A stretch of DNA of 64,000 nt from AV40 sp963817335 (GCA_963817335.1 CAWFNX010000005.1:1674001-1738000), one strand, 5' to 3'. Counted from the first letter of the stretch, positions 43,388 to 53,849 are shown. The notes: generated by a model not told the origin, from the letters alone. Numbers and translations: made by a program.

Positions 43388-44536
43388 ATGAAATTCGAGC
43401 TAGAGGCTGTCGCGCGTCGTTACGCAGGATTCCTCCTAGTATTTTGGGCTGTTGTCTTTGTGCTGTGGTTCTTCGGTGCGGAGATTTTTTCGCTCTTGTT
43501 GCAACACTCTCGGGCCTATACCCCGCCTCAATTCCTGACCTGGCTTAGTCTGATCGCCAGCTTGTGCGTTGCAGTAGTTTTTTGCGTAATGCCTTTTTCC
43601 CTTTTCCGAATCGTTAGGCAACGCGCCGATGTGCCGTTCGGAGGAGTGGTTCTTTGTATTGCCGGCTTTTTGTTCCTTCTTGGTATCAGCGCGTTCTTCG
43701 GTCTGCTGAACATTTGGTTCCATGGACCAATTATAATTTGGTGCCTGGTTCTAACCCACGTCGGCAGCGCTCTTCTCGCGGTCGCCACCTTACTGATCTT
43801 GCGAGCGTTGGTTCCGAACATTCTGGAAATTCCGAGTCGGACCGAGTGGCTCGCCGTGCATAAAGACTTGTTTCTGGCCGAAGCGCGCGCTGAAGAACGG
43901 GACAAGCTACTGGCCAGAGTCAGTCACGAGCTCCGCACTCCGCTCGCGCCGTTGTTGGCCTGTTTGACCGAACTGGAACAACGTCTCGGTTCTTCCTCAG
44001 ACCCGGAAATCAGGAACTGCATCGAAGTGCTGAGAAAAAACATTCAGCGCGAGGCTCTCCTGGTGAACAATCTGATCGATCAATTGGAAATCCCAGGTCC
44101 TGTCTTGGAGGTTCTTCCTCACCCCAATGGAGCGGCGCGACCGCGTCGATTGTTGTTGGTTGAAGATCACGCCGATACCTTGCGCACCTTTGCCAGAATG
44201 TTGCGGCGCGAGGGTTTCGAAGTTCAAGAAGCCAGCACCTTGTCAGAAGCGATGGCTTCCGTTCAGGTGGGCGATTTCTTGGTTTCCGACATCGCGCTGC
44301 CGGACGGCGACGGCCGCGACCTGATGCGGCACGTCTCGACGATGGGTATTCCAGGAATAGCGATCTCGGGATTCGGAACGGCCAAGGACCGGGAAGAATA
44401 TCAGCGGGCCGGCTTTGCCGAATCGTTCGTGAAACCGGTGGATGTGAGGCAGGTCGTCAATGCAATCGCGCGAGTCATGGGCGGTGGCAACAGAGGCGCT
44501 AACATTACCAACAGCGCAGCTAGCACGCGTGGTTAG
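43388..44536 (+). CDS. Membrane hybrid histidine kinase-like protein lacking ATPase domain
   Basis: 382 residues from ATG 43388 (TTG-type reading at 43307 adds 27 residues). Four membrane helices cover about 15-160. A HisKA dimerisation motif follows (LLARVSHELRTPLAPLLA, phospho-acceptor His). It is followed directly by a receiver domain (LLLVEDHADTL..., Asp in VSDIALPDGDG, Lys in SFVKPVD). The usual ATP-binding domain with N-, G1- and G2-boxes between them is absent: only about 60 residues separate HisKA and REC. It may act as a phosphotransfer or anchor unit for another kinase, or the ATPase part was lost. Confidence 0.8.
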   Translation: MKFELEAVARRYAGFLLVFWAVVFVLWFFGAEIFSLLLQHSRAYTPPQFLTWLSLIASLCVAVVFCVMPFSLFRIVRQRADVPFGGVVLCIAGFLFLLGISAFFGLLNIWFHGPIIIWCLVLTHVGSALLAVATLLILRALVPNILEIPSRTEWLAVHKDLFLAEARAEERDKLLARVSHELRTPLAPLLACLTELEQRLGSSSDPEIRNCIEVLRKNIQREALLVNNLIDQLEIPGPVLEVLPHPNGAARPRRLLLVEDHADTLRTFARMLRREGFEVQEASTLSEAMASVQVGDFLVSDIALPDGDGRDLMRHVSTMGIPGIAISGFGTAKDREEYQRAGFAESFVKPVDVRQVVNAIARVMGGGNRGANITNSAASTRG

Positions 44537-44567
44537 GCTAGACCGCCCTAGCCGACCGGCGGCGCGG

Positions 44568-45878
<1,311 letters not shown>

Positions 45879-45913
45879 AGGCGGCACTGTGGCGCAGAAG
45901 TGATCTTGTTCAA

Positions 45914-45950
45914 ACGCTGAAAACTGAAAACTGAAATTTCAGCGTCTCAG
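45914..45950. repeat. CTGAAAA / TTTCAG short-unit repeat
   Basis: Three CTGAAAA-type units followed by inverse TTTCAGCG units (45914-45950), with a partial repeat at 46017-46037. The direct and inverted units are complementary and could fold. Located between icd and a secreted protein gene. Similar tracts occur at 48879-48953, 50400-50437 and 50829-50862. Confidence 0.6.
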
Positions 45951-46070
45951 GATTTACGCTCCCGCTAGTTCGTCGACTTTGTTCCCTTGTTTATTGTTTG
46001 CCGCATAGCGGCATGACTCAGCTTTCAGCGTTTCAGCCACCTGGCACGCGAAGCGCTCTCTGCACGACGT

Positions 46071-46709
46071 ATGATATCTCAACTCCTTCGCGGCTCAGCG
46101 GTTTTCTGCTTGGGATTCGCGGCAATTTCAAGCCAGGCCGCGATCTACGACTGGACTAATGGCGGCAATAACGTGAATTGGAACGCCGGCGAAGATTCAA
46201 TCGAGGATACTTGGAACGAGAACGCGCCATTCAGCAGCTCGACTGTTGATCTTAGCCTTCCAACCCACACTTCGGCATTGAGCGCCTTCAGTTCGTACAG
46301 GAACATCAATCTTGGAGGACACCACGACACTACTATTTCCGGGGCTCCCGGTGAGACGGTTACATTGGACCTTCGAAATTTTGCTCTCGCTGATCACTCC
46401 ACCTTTACCCTTCAGGGAACGGCCACCACCACGTTTGTCATCAATGTGACAAAACAATTTTCCTTGTCCGGGAACTCCCAGATTGTTTTGTCCGGCAGCG
46501 TGCGATGGGACCACGTTTTCTTCAACGTGCTCGGACCTGGCGGCGCCGCATCGCTAAGCGGAAAGGCCCAGCTCTATGGGACACTGACGGCAAGCCTGCG
46601 CACCGTAAAAATGCGTGGGCAATCCATTGCCTACGGCGCGGTCGTTGCCAACCGGGTAGCTTTGCGGGGTGCCGCTCAGATCGTCCCGTGCCCGGTTGTG
46701 AGCCCATAG
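46071..46709 (+). CDS. Secreted protein with collagen/ice-binding-like C-terminal pattern
   Basis: 212 residues with a signal peptide (MISQLLRGSAVFCLGFAAISSQA). The first part starts IYDWTNGGNNVNWNAGEDSIEDTWN. The rest is beta-rich, including DLRNFALADHSTFTLQGT, FVINVTKQFSLSGNSQIVLSGSVRWDHVFFNVLGPGGAASLSGKAQLYGTL and QSIAYGAVVANRVALRGAAQI. The FFNVLGPGG..LSG.....G...A pattern is like that in choice-of-anchor A and ice-binding-like domains. The final block IVPCPVVSP shows no sorting helix. Probably extracellular; the function is not known. Confidence 0.65.
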   Translation: MISQLLRGSAVFCLGFAAISSQAAIYDWTNGGNNVNWNAGEDSIEDTWNENAPFSSSTVDLSLPTHTSALSAFSSYRNINLGGHHDTTISGAPGETVTLDLRNFALADHSTFTLQGTATTTFVINVTKQFSLSGNSQIVLSGSVRWDHVFFNVLGPGGAASLSGKAQLYGTLTASLRTVKMRGQSIAYGAVVANRVALRGAAQIVPCPVVSP

Positions 46710-46824
46710 CAATTTCAGCTTGGTTCTGCGGATTTAATCACCCCCTACGCGTAAGTGCCTCATCGGCCCGAAATTATGCGTAGTTTCGACGATGAAGGGC
46801 ACGCGATTGGCTTAATTAGGCGGG

Positions 46825-48842
46825 ATGCCTCTCCTGAGCCCTGGGAGATGGCTGCGCTTTTCCCTCGAAGCCGGCCGATCTCGCACTTCATGTTTAATCG
46901 GCTGCCTTCTGGGCTTTCTCGCTCTGACGGTTTTCGACCAACGGGCTCAGGCGGCGAACAGAACCTGGAGCAATACCGGCACGGATTTCAATACCGCGGG
47001 CAATTGGGGTGGGGGCCTTCCGGGCATTAACGACGTCGCTGTTTTCAGCACCGCAGCCTCGAAGCAGCCGAATATGAGCGCGTCGCTCACCATTCAGGAA
47101 TTGAATTTCTCGACAACTTCATCTTCCGGATACGATCTCACCAGCTCAACTACGAGCATCAAACTGACGCTGACCAACACCGGCACGGGAGGGTCCAGCG
47201 CGATCAACGCGGCAAACACTAGCGGCACCAATACGATTGACGCTCCAATCGTTCTCGGCGCGGCCGCCGGTTCGACTCAAACATTCACCCAAGCGAGTGG
47301 CGGCACGCTGATCGTTAACGGAGTTATTTCCAGCACCAACAGCGTCACACTCAGTTTGGCTGGTGCAGGTATTATCACGCTCGCCGGCGTGAACACTTAC
47401 AGCGGCGGCACCGCGCTGGCCAGTGGCACGACTTTGAGAATCAACAACGCGGCTGCGCTCGGCACCGGAACATTTACGATTAATGGCGGCACGATCGACA
47501 ACACGACAGGAGCTTCCATCACGCTCACCAACAACAATGCGCAAACCTGGAATGGCAATTTCACATTTACCGGCACGCGCAGCCTGAACATGGGCACGGG
47601 CGCGATCTCGTTAGGCACCACCTCGGGTACGACGCGCACCATCACCGTCAACGGCAGTACTCTTACCGAAGGCGGCGTCATTTCCAATGGAACCACGGCC
47701 AACAGCCTGACCAAAGCCGGCACCGGAACACTTGCGCTCACCGGCACGAATGCCTACACGGGAACGACTACCGTCAGCGCCGGAGTCTTGAATATTCAAA
47801 ATTCAAGCGCGCTTGGCACCACCGCGTCCGGCACGACCGTTTCCAGCGGCGCAACCTTGCAACTTCAAAACGGAATCAGCGTCGGCGCGGAAGGGCTCAC
47901 CATCAGCGGCACTGGCGCGAGCGGCCAGAACGGCGCACTCGTCAACGTGAGCGGAACGAACAACTATGGCGGTTTGCTCACACTTGGCGCGGCGGCAACG
48001 ATTTCGTCTGACAACGGTACGCTTAATCTGACCAATACCGGGAGCATCACCGGACCAGGCTTTGGACTTACCCTTACCGGTTCGGGTAGCGGCACGATCT
48101 CTAGCGTTATCGGAACGGCCGGTGGCACTCTCACCAAAAACGGGTCAGGCACATGGACTCTTTCCGGCCTGAACACTTACACCGGCTCGACCACAGTTAA
48201 CGCTGGAACGATTATTCGTGAACGGTTCAACTTGCTTCCCCCAGCGCAGTCACCGTTAACAACAGTGGTAGTGTTCTCGGCGGCACCGGCACGATCAACG
48301 GATCGGTTTCAATCGCTTCAAGTGGCGCGATCCTGGAAGGAGGAACCGGATCGACCGGTCAGACATTGACCTTGAAAGGCGCGGTCACCATGAGTTCCGG
48401 TTCTATCATTATGCTCGCGCTCGGGGCATCAAGCGCGCATTCAACTCTCGCGATTGTCGGTGGGACGATCTCGTTTCAGTCCGCGCAAATATTCAACATT
48501 ATCGATCTCGGCGTCACCGCCGGATCGAGCTACACCGGACTCATTACCGGAATCGGCGCCAATCCCGGAACGGAAGGCGGCTGGACCATCAATAACCAGG
48601 CATGGGCCTACAACTTTAATTACGACGCGGGCAACGGCGGTGAAATCAATCTCTCCGTGACCGCGCTGCCAGAGGCATCGACTTACGCCGCGTCAACTCT
48701 GGCACTGCTAGCCACCGTTTATCATCAGCGCCGCCGTATTCCGGTTCAGCCCTTGGAGCGTTTTTTGCGGATTTCAGCCAGGCAGAGTCGAGTTCGACGA
48801 CGCGGCGAGATGGACGGTCATGGCGGCGAGGGTAGCACGTGA
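46825..48842 (+). pseudogene. Autotransporter-type beta-strand-repeat protein with PEP-like tail, frameshifted
   Basis: The first frame (46825-48369) has a signal peptide (LIGCLLGFLALTVFDQRAQA) and repeated beta-strand units such as TLTKNGSGTWTLSGLNTYTGSTTVNAGTI, typical of autotransporter-associated PATR repeats. Around 48210-48246 the frame shifts. The correct continuation (AVTVNNSGSVLGGTGTINGSVSI...) is found in a frame that ends at 48842 (SLTTEGGWTI.. to ALPEASTYAASTLALLATVYHQRRR), where LPE plus a hydrophobic helix and basic end form a PEP-CTERM-type tail. One or two indels (near 48217 and 48232) explain the break. Whether this is biological or a sequencing error is open. In intact form it would be a surface-anchored, about 670-residue protein. 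Confidence 0.7.
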
Positions 48843-48878
48843 CCTTCGGGTAGAAGCGAATCAAAGTGAGCTTCTTCA

Positions 48879-48953
48879 AATGCTGAAAACTGAAAACTGA
48901 AAACTGAAAATCTGAAATTTCAGCGTTTCAGCATTTCAGTTTTTCAGCGTTTC
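48879..48953. repeat. CTGAAAA / TTTCAGC short-unit repeat tract
   Basis: Five CTGAAAA-type units (48881-48915) followed by inverse TTTCAGC units (48917-48953). The two halves can pair over about 35 bases. It lies directly before the ORF at 48988/49021. Confidence 0.75.
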
Positions 48954-49020
48954 GCGACGTGGCACGCGATAGGCTCAATGCTACGGCATGCTTCTCCTTG
49001 GCTTCCGCGGTTTCCGCCGG

Positions 49021-49407
49021 ATGAACCGGCGCGCGTTCGTCAGTTTTGGTCATCTGGGTTTGATGGCCGCCGTTGCGCTGGGCACCGCGACCGTGGTGGG
49101 CGGCTCCGGTTACTTGATCCGCGAACTTCACCGCCAGGCTGGGATCGCAAGGGCAGTCGTTGGCCTGCCGGCGCCACCGGTCGATCCGAATGTATTGGTC
49201 CCAATTTCGGCGGACATGCTCAAAGTGAGCTCGATTGCGTTGGGAAAAACCCCGGCAGCTATTATCAATGGCGTTCCCGTTGGTGTGGAGGGAATCGTTA
49301 ATATCCAAACCAACAACGGGATTGCGGCCGTTCGCGTCGTCAGGATTAGCGACGGCATGGTGCAATTCAAATACGGCGAGCAGACACTCGTGGCCAATCT
49401 TCGTTAA
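49021..49407 (+). CDS. Small membrane-anchored periplasmic protein
   Basis: 128 residues from ATG 49021 (an ATG at 48988 adds 11 residues). A single transmembrane segment (MAAVALGTATVVGGSGYLI) is followed by a soluble part with AALPAPPVDPNVLVPISADMLKVSSIALGKTPAAIINGVPV. It resembles the periplasmic HR domain of type II secretion GspC-like or PilP-like proteins (LxGTxxGxxPxAIInG pattern, with VGEGVxxx). Possibly a piece of a secretion or pilus system. No other secretion genes are near. Confidence 0.6.
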   Translation: MNRRAFVSFGHLGLMAAVALGTATVVGGSGYLIRELHRQAGIARAVVGLPAPPVDPNVLVPISADMLKVSSIALGKTPAAIINGVPVGVEGIVNIQTNNGIAAVRVVRISDGMVQFKYGEQTLVANLR

Positions 49408-49661
49408 AGGTCTTGGCGACAGCCTCGCGATATGAGGCGCTTCCTGAATCGTTGGGAACAACATTTTCGCGCAGCATATTCGCTAGGCATTCATGCTTCG
49501 CGCGATGGAGAACAGCTGAGGGATGTTAAGCAAAACTAGGAGAATTCTTACACCGTTGTAGGCGATGAAGAGCGCCTAACAACTTGTGAACAACTTTGAT
49601 TAGCGATCGCCAAATTTGATTGAACGTTATCCGCCGGGGATTGAGCCTTGGCGTTACCTGC

Positions 49662-50408
49662 ATGGACCACACGGAAACCATTCTCGGTGTGCGATTCTTC
49701 AACGGCACAGTGGACAAGGCCGTTGAGACGATGTCGGCCAACGGCGGATTGCTGGTGGTGCCGGCAGCTCCGGCCCTGGTCAAATTGCAAAGCGATGAAG
49801 TCTATCGGCGCGCTTTGGTTTCGGCGGACATGGCGATCGCCGACAGCGGGGCGATGGTTTTACTTTGGAAAATTCTGACCGGTCGACGGGTCGAGCGCAT
49901 TTCCGGCTTAAAATTTCTCAAACATCTGATCGTTCGACTCGGTTCCCGGCCTAACGAACGAGTGCTCTGGATTGTTCCCACCGAAGCCGCCCACGAAAAA
50001 ACGATCAACTGGCTGCGGCGGGTCAATCTCACCGGCACGGCAGATTTTTACGTCGCGCCGCGTTATGCAACCGAAGTGCGCGACGATGTGCTGTTGGCAA
50101 AGATAGACAGTCATCCGCCGGTGCACATCGTGGTGGGAATCGGCGGCGGCGTTCAGGAAAAGCTTGGCCTTTTCTTGAAGGAAAATCTGCGGGCGCGCCC
50201 GGCGATTCACTGCATCGGCGCGGCTCTGGCCTTTCTCACCGGCGACCAGCCACCGATCCCAATGTGGGCCGACCGGTTTTATCTCGGTTGGCTGCTGCGT
50301 TTGCTTCGTCAGCCGCGCGTTTTCGGTCCGCGGTACGTGAGCGCATTCAAATTGCCGGGGCTCATTTTTCGCTATCGCGAGAAGTTGCCGCCCCTTGCGA
50401 AAAGCTGA
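49662..50408 (+). CDS. WecG/TagA/CpsF family glycosyltransferase
   Basis: 248 residues from ATG 49662 (TTG 49620 would add 14). Signatures of the family include ETMSANGGLLVVPAAPALVKL with the AD-binding stretch, ADMAIADSGAMVLLWKILTG, VVGIGGGVQEKLGLFLKENLRARPAIHCIGAALAFLTG, and the C-terminal PMWADRFYLGWLLRLLRQPRVFGPRYVSAFKLP. The family adds sugars, often ManNAcA or GlcNAc-type, to lipid carriers in polysaccharide or wall-polymer synthesis. It could belong to an exopolysaccharide pathway together with the carbamoyltransferase at 50867. Confidence 0.85.
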   Translation: MDHTETILGVRFFNGTVDKAVETMSANGGLLVVPAAPALVKLQSDEVYRRALVSADMAIADSGAMVLLWKILTGRRVERISGLKFLKHLIVRLGSRPNERVLWIVPTEAAHEKTINWLRRVNLTGTADFYVAPRYATEVRDDVLLAKIDSHPPVHIVVGIGGGVQEKLGLFLKENLRARPAIHCIGAALAFLTGDQPPIPMWADRFYLGWLLRLLRQPRVFGPRYVSAFKLPGLIFRYREKLPPLAKS

Positions 50409-50437
50409 AAAGCTGAAATTCTGAAAAGCTGAAAGCC
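50400..50437. repeat. GCTGAAA short-unit repeat tract
   Basis: Units AAAGCTGAAA and CTGAAATTCTGAAAAGCTGAAA occur four times in the 52-bp gap after the glycosyltransferase gene. Same type as 45914 and 48879. A related inverse tract (TTTCAGTTTTTCAGCTTTTCAG) is at 50829-50862. Confidence 0.6.
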
Positions 50438-50460
50438 GCGAATGGCTGCAAACAAACATT

Positions 50461-50823
50461 ATGCGACTTGCTGATGAGTTGCGACAAAGAACGAAAGAAT
50501 ACGCTTCTGCAGTGGTTCGACTTTATGTCAGCTTACCGGCTGCACGTAAGGAGATTCAAGTTCTCGGTCATCAATTGCTTCGATCAGGCACGTCAGTCGC
50601 CGCCCACGTCCGCGAGGCTTCGCGTGCTCGCTCTGACGCGGAATTTTGCTCGAAGCCGGATGCCGCATTGCAGGAAGCCGACGAGTCCGCGCTCTGGCTG
50701 GAACTGCTTCGGGACGATTGCGGAATTAGAACAGAAGAATTGAATGGCTTGGTCGCTGAAACAGATGAGTTAATGTCAATTTTCGTGACTATCGTTAATC
50801 GAACAAGAAGGCGCGACTCGTGA
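50461..50823 (+). CDS. Four-helix-bundle protein (23S rRNA intervening-sequence family)
   Basis: 120 residues from ATG 50461. Helical, with the pattern (R)LADELRQRTKEYASAVVRLYVSLPAARKEIQVLGHQLLRSGTSVAAHVREASRARSDAEFCSK..ALQEADESALWLELL. It matches the S23/IVP four-helix-bundle family. Function unknown. Such genes often sit near rRNA or repeats, and this one is flanked by short-unit repeats on both sides. Confidence 0.8.
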   Translation: MRLADELRQRTKEYASAVVRLYVSLPAARKEIQVLGHQLLRSGTSVAAHVREASRARSDAEFCSKPDAALQEADESALWLELLRDDCGIRTEELNGLVAETDELMSIFVTIVNRTRRRDS

Positions 50824-50828
50824 TTCGA

Positions 50829-50862
50829 TTTCAGTTTTTCAGCTTTTCAGTATTTCAGGATT
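50829..50862. repeat. TTTCAG short-unit repeat
   Basis: Four TTTCAG-type units in the 43-base gap between the four-helix-bundle gene and the carbamoyltransferase. It is the inverse of the GCTGAAA tract at 50400-50437 on the other side of that gene, so the two could pair around the 363-bp gene. Confidence 0.55.
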
Positions 50863-50866
50863 TGGA

Positions 50867-52618
50867 ATGAAAATCTTGGGCTTAAACGCATACCACGGCG
50901 ATTCCGCCGCTTGCCTGTTCATTGACGGTAAACTGATCGCCGCGGCGGAAGAGGAACGTTTTCGTCGGATCAAGCATTGGGCTGGTCTGCCCACCCAGGC
51001 GATCAATTACTGCCTCGAAGAAGGAAAACTCCGCGGACTGGAGGAGATCGACCACATCGCCATTAATCGCAAACCCGGCGTGAACAATCTGCGCCGGCTC
51101 GGGTTTGTGCTCACTCATTGGCCCCATCCGAAATTGATGGCGCAAAAAATCAAAAACATCCGCAGCGCGGCGTCGATCAAAGATGCGCTCCAGGAGAGTT
51201 ATGGGATCGAGATCAAAGCCGACGTGCATCACGTCGAACATCACCTCGCGCACCTGGCTTCCGCGTTTCTGGTCGCCGGATTTAGTGAAGCCGCCTGCAT
51301 TTCCATCGATGGTTTCGGCGATTTCGCCAGCACCGCATTCGGAGTCGGGCAGGGGACCGAGCTGAAAATCGACAACCGCGTTTATTTCCCGCACTCGTTA
51401 GGCATTTTTTACTCCGCGCTCACTCAATTTCTCGGCTTCCCCAATTACGGCGACGAATACAAAGTGATGGGACTCGCTCCCTACGGCGAACCAAATTATC
51501 TCGATGCTTTGCGCGAAGTCGTTCGGATCCGTCCCGATGGGACCTTTCGGTTGAACTTGAAGTTTTTCCGGCACCATATCGGCAATGTTTCCTACACCTG
51601 GAAAGATTGCGCCCCGGAGGTCGGCACCCTTTATCGCCAGCCGTTGATCGATCTCCTGGGCTCGCCGCGCAAACCCGACGACCCGATCGAGCAAAAGCAC
51701 AAGGACCTCGCGCGCTCGGTCCAGGCCACCTACGAGAAAGCATTCTTCGCCTTGCTTCAGGCGCTCCACAAAAAACATCCGAGCGATAATCTCGCTCTCT
51801 CCGGCGGTTGCGCCATGAACTCGGTTGCCAACGGAAAAGTTTATCGGCGGACGCCGTTCAAGAAAATGTATTTGCCCGCCGCGGCCGGCGACGCCGGTGG
51901 CGCCATCGGCGCAGCGGCCCTTGTTCTCTCAACTCTCAACGATCAACTCTCAACTAATACGCCGTTGATGACGGCGTATCTTGGTCCTGAAGCGACCGAA
52001 AAGGAAACTCTCGCGCTGGTCGAGTGGAAGAAGAAGGAAATCGCGGACGCCGGCTGCGCGATTTCATTCATCGGCGACGAGGAAGAACTGTTGAAACGAA
52101 CTGCCCAGGCGATTGCCGACGGAAAAATCGTCGGCTGGTTCCAGGGTCGAATGGAATGGGGCCCGCGCGCGTTGGGGAACCGGTCGATCCTGGCCGATCC
52201 CCGCAGCGCGTCGATCAAGGATGTGCTAAATGCCAAGATCAAACGGCGCGAATCGTTCCGGCCGTTTGCCCCGTCCATTTTGCGCGAAGAAGTCGCCGAA
52301 TGGTTTGAGACCGACGACGACGTTCCGTTCATGATGCAGGTCTTCCAGATTCGCCCGAAATACCGGGAAATGATCCCGGCCGTGACCCACGTCGATGGCA
52401 CCGGGCGCCTGCAAACCGTTCATAAGGAGACAAATCCGCGCTATCACCGGCTGATCGAGCATTTCCGCGAGCTAACCGGAATCCCTCTGGTGCTGAACAC
52501 CTCCTTCAACGAAAACGAACCTGTAGTATGCTACCCGGAGGAAGCGCTGGATTGCTTCCTACGCACCCAGATGGATATGCTGGCGCTAGGAAATTTTTGC
52601 ATAGAACGCAAAAATTAG
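50867..52618 (+). CDS. Carbamoyltransferase (NodU/CmcH family)
   Basis: 583 residues, the size of single-chain NodU/TobZ-type enzymes. The N-terminal ASKHA-like domain has ILGLNAYHGDSAACL and the metal His pair (HHVEHHLAHLASAF). The YrdC-like C-terminal half starts near residue 385 and ends with the carbamoyltransferase core (RSILADPRSASIKDVLNAKIKRRESFRPFAPSIL). It transfers a carbamoyl group, often to a sugar of a polysaccharide or antibiotic. An unusual segment at 51926-51955, STLNDQLSTNTP, is encoded by CTCAAC short repeats similar to intergenic tracts elsewhere in the window. Confidence 0.9.
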   Translation: MKILGLNAYHGDSAACLFIDGKLIAAAEEERFRRIKHWAGLPTQAINYCLEEGKLRGLEEIDHIAINRKPGVNNLRRLGFVLTHWPHPKLMAQKIKNIRSAASIKDALQESYGIEIKADVHHVEHHLAHLASAFLVAGFSEAACISIDGFGDFASTAFGVGQGTELKIDNRVYFPHSLGIFYSALTQFLGFPNYGDEYKVMGLAPYGEPNYLDALREVVRIRPDGTFRLNLKFFRHHIGNVSYTWKDCAPEVGTLYRQPLIDLLGSPRKPDDPIEQKHKDLARSVQATYEKAFFALLQALHKKHPSDNLALSGGCAMNSVANGKVYRRTPFKKMYLPAAAGDAGGAIGAAALVLSTLNDQLSTNTPLMTAYLGPEATEKETLALVEWKKKEIADAGCAISFIGDEEELLKRTAQAIADGKIVGWFQGRMEWGPRALGNRSILADPRSASIKDVLNAKIKRRESFRPFAPSILREEVAEWFETDDDVPFMMQVFQIRPKYREMIPAVTHVDGTGRLQTVHKETNPRYHRLIEHFRELTGIPLVLNTSFNENEPVVCYPEEALDCFLRTQMDMLALGNFCIERKN

Positions 52619-52637
52619 GTATTAATTACCACCCCCT

Positions 52638-52852
52638 ATGGAAGCCAAACTGATCCAGGATTTGATCGAAAAAAACAAACCATTTCGCATCGAGACCGCG
52701 GTCGGGCGGATATTCGAAGTTCCGCATCGCGATTTTGTTTGCTTTTTCGGCGCGAAAAACATCGTTAGCTTGTGAATTACAGCGATAATGGCGACGAACA
52801 TTTCGCGATCGTTCCTCTTTTGACTATCACTTCAGCCATGGCGCGCGCCTGA
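52638..52852 (+). pseudogene. Small conserved protein, frameshifted
   Basis: ATG 52638 opens a 45-residue frame (MEAKLIQDLIEKNKPFRIET...FEVPHRDFVCFFGAKNIVSL) ending at TGA 52775. The likely continuation, VNYSDNGDEHFAIVPLLTITSAMARA, is in the frame two bases later and ends at TGA 52852. The FRIETAVGRIFEVPHRDFV plus HFAIVPLLTI parts together match a small conserved family found with this pattern in Verrucomicrobia. Function unknown. A -1 shift near 52770 separates the two parts. Confidence 0.5.
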
Positions 52853-52857
52853 AAAAT

Positions 52858-53490
52858 ATGAAACCCGTCCTTACTTTTGTCTTTTTCGCGACTGTAATTG
52901 CTGCGCCGTTGGCCTGGGGGCAGGCGGTCCTGAACAACACGACGCTGGGACAAAGCCAAAATGATGCGGTGGATCTTGCGAATTCGCTCGCGCCCGGGCC
53001 GGTGAAATACGGCAAGGGCGAGAAAAAAGCCCAGATCAGTGCCGCCGAGTTGAAAAGCAAGACCGTCAAGGATTCGACCTTTGGGGGAAGCCTTATGAAT
53101 ATCGGGATCGACTCCGGGGTACCGAAGTTGGACGAATCGAAATTGCGTAATGCTCCTACGGAAACGGAAAAGCAGGCAGCCGCTGTGAAGCAACAGGCCG
53201 CGACGATTGAAAAAGAGTCCACCGCGGAGAAACAACCCGCGCCAGTTGAGAAAGAGCCGGACGCTTCGACCGAGCCTGCCGAAAGCCAATCCACCTTTTC
53301 AAGCCTCTCTACCACCGCAATGCTGGCGGACACCCTCGCGCAAGCCGACGCGACAACGAGCGAATCGAAAACGTCATCCAAGGCGACCGCGGCTACAACC
53401 TCGGTGGATACTCGGAAGAAGGATCAAGACGGAGCGACGACCAGCTCGACCGACAAATCCTCGACCACCAAACCCGACGGCGACCACTAG
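52858..53490 (+). CDS. Secreted low-complexity protein
   Basis: 210 residues with a signal peptide (MKPVLTFVFFATVIAAPLAWGQA). The remainder is Ala/Glu/Lys/Ser/Thr-rich with a region of KQQAATIEKESTAEK-type repeats, and ends STDKSSTTKPDGDH. No known domain. It begins 5 bases after the frameshifted small gene. It could be a secreted linker- or matrix-type protein. Confidence 0.65.
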   Translation: MKPVLTFVFFATVIAAPLAWGQAVLNNTTLGQSQNDAVDLANSLAPGPVKYGKGEKKAQISAAELKSKTVKDSTFGGSLMNIGIDSGVPKLDESKLRNAPTETEKQAAAVKQQAATIEKESTAEKQPAPVEKEPDASTEPAESQSTFSSLSTTAMLADTLAQADATTSESKTSSKATAATTSVDTRKKDQDGATTSSTDKSSTTKPDGDH

Positions 53491-53849
53491 CCAAACGGGC
53501 GTATCTAGCGGTTTGCAGGGCGCAAACCTTACGGCGGGAGGCTGCGAGCTTTGCACGTCAGCTTAGGGAAGCCGGCGACTCGGTTTTGGTCAAAACCGAG
53601 CATTCAACATTTCGCATGTCGTGCGGAGTGGATTGTCTTTGGCAATTTCCTGATTTACTCGGCGGATTCGCTGGCTGACCGCCGCGTAATCCATGCCTCC
53701 GAAGAGCTGCCCGATCTCTCGCAGCGTCAGGGCGCCCCGTTGCCTCAGTAACCAAATCGCAATGTTGCACGCTTCAAATCCGTAAAGCCGTTCAGCTGGA
53801 ACCGCACGTAATCATTCTCAGAGAGAAAGATTCGCTCTCGGCATTGCAG
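53491..53849. other. Gap with gene fragment
   Basis: Apart from the reading-frame fragment at 53590-53802 on the minus strand I see no other gene in this stretch. The GCATTCAACATTTCG near 53603-53617 resembles part of the 27-bp repeat arm at 4179. Confidence 0.4.
53590..53802 (-). pseudogene. Fragment with DnaA-like helix-turn-helix (RAYT-type C-terminus)
   Basis: A minus-strand frame with stop at 53590-53592 encodes VPAERLYGFEACNIAIWLLRQRGALTLREIGQLFGGMDYAAVSQRIRRVNQEIAKDN, ending LNARF. Residues AIWLLRQ...LTLREIGQLFGG..YAAVSQRIRRV match the DnaA domain 4-like helix-turn-helix found at the C-terminus of REP-associated transposases. There is no start codon or upstream domain: a stop in the same frame lies just upstream. 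Probably a truncated transposase. Confidence 0.45.

Noticed and set aside
47146..47799. Minus-strand frames rich in Val/Pro
   Set aside because: Antisense of beta-strand repeats, no family similarity.
48928..49464. 178-residue minus-strand frame
   Set aside because: Antisense to the membrane-anchored protein at 49021; no domain.
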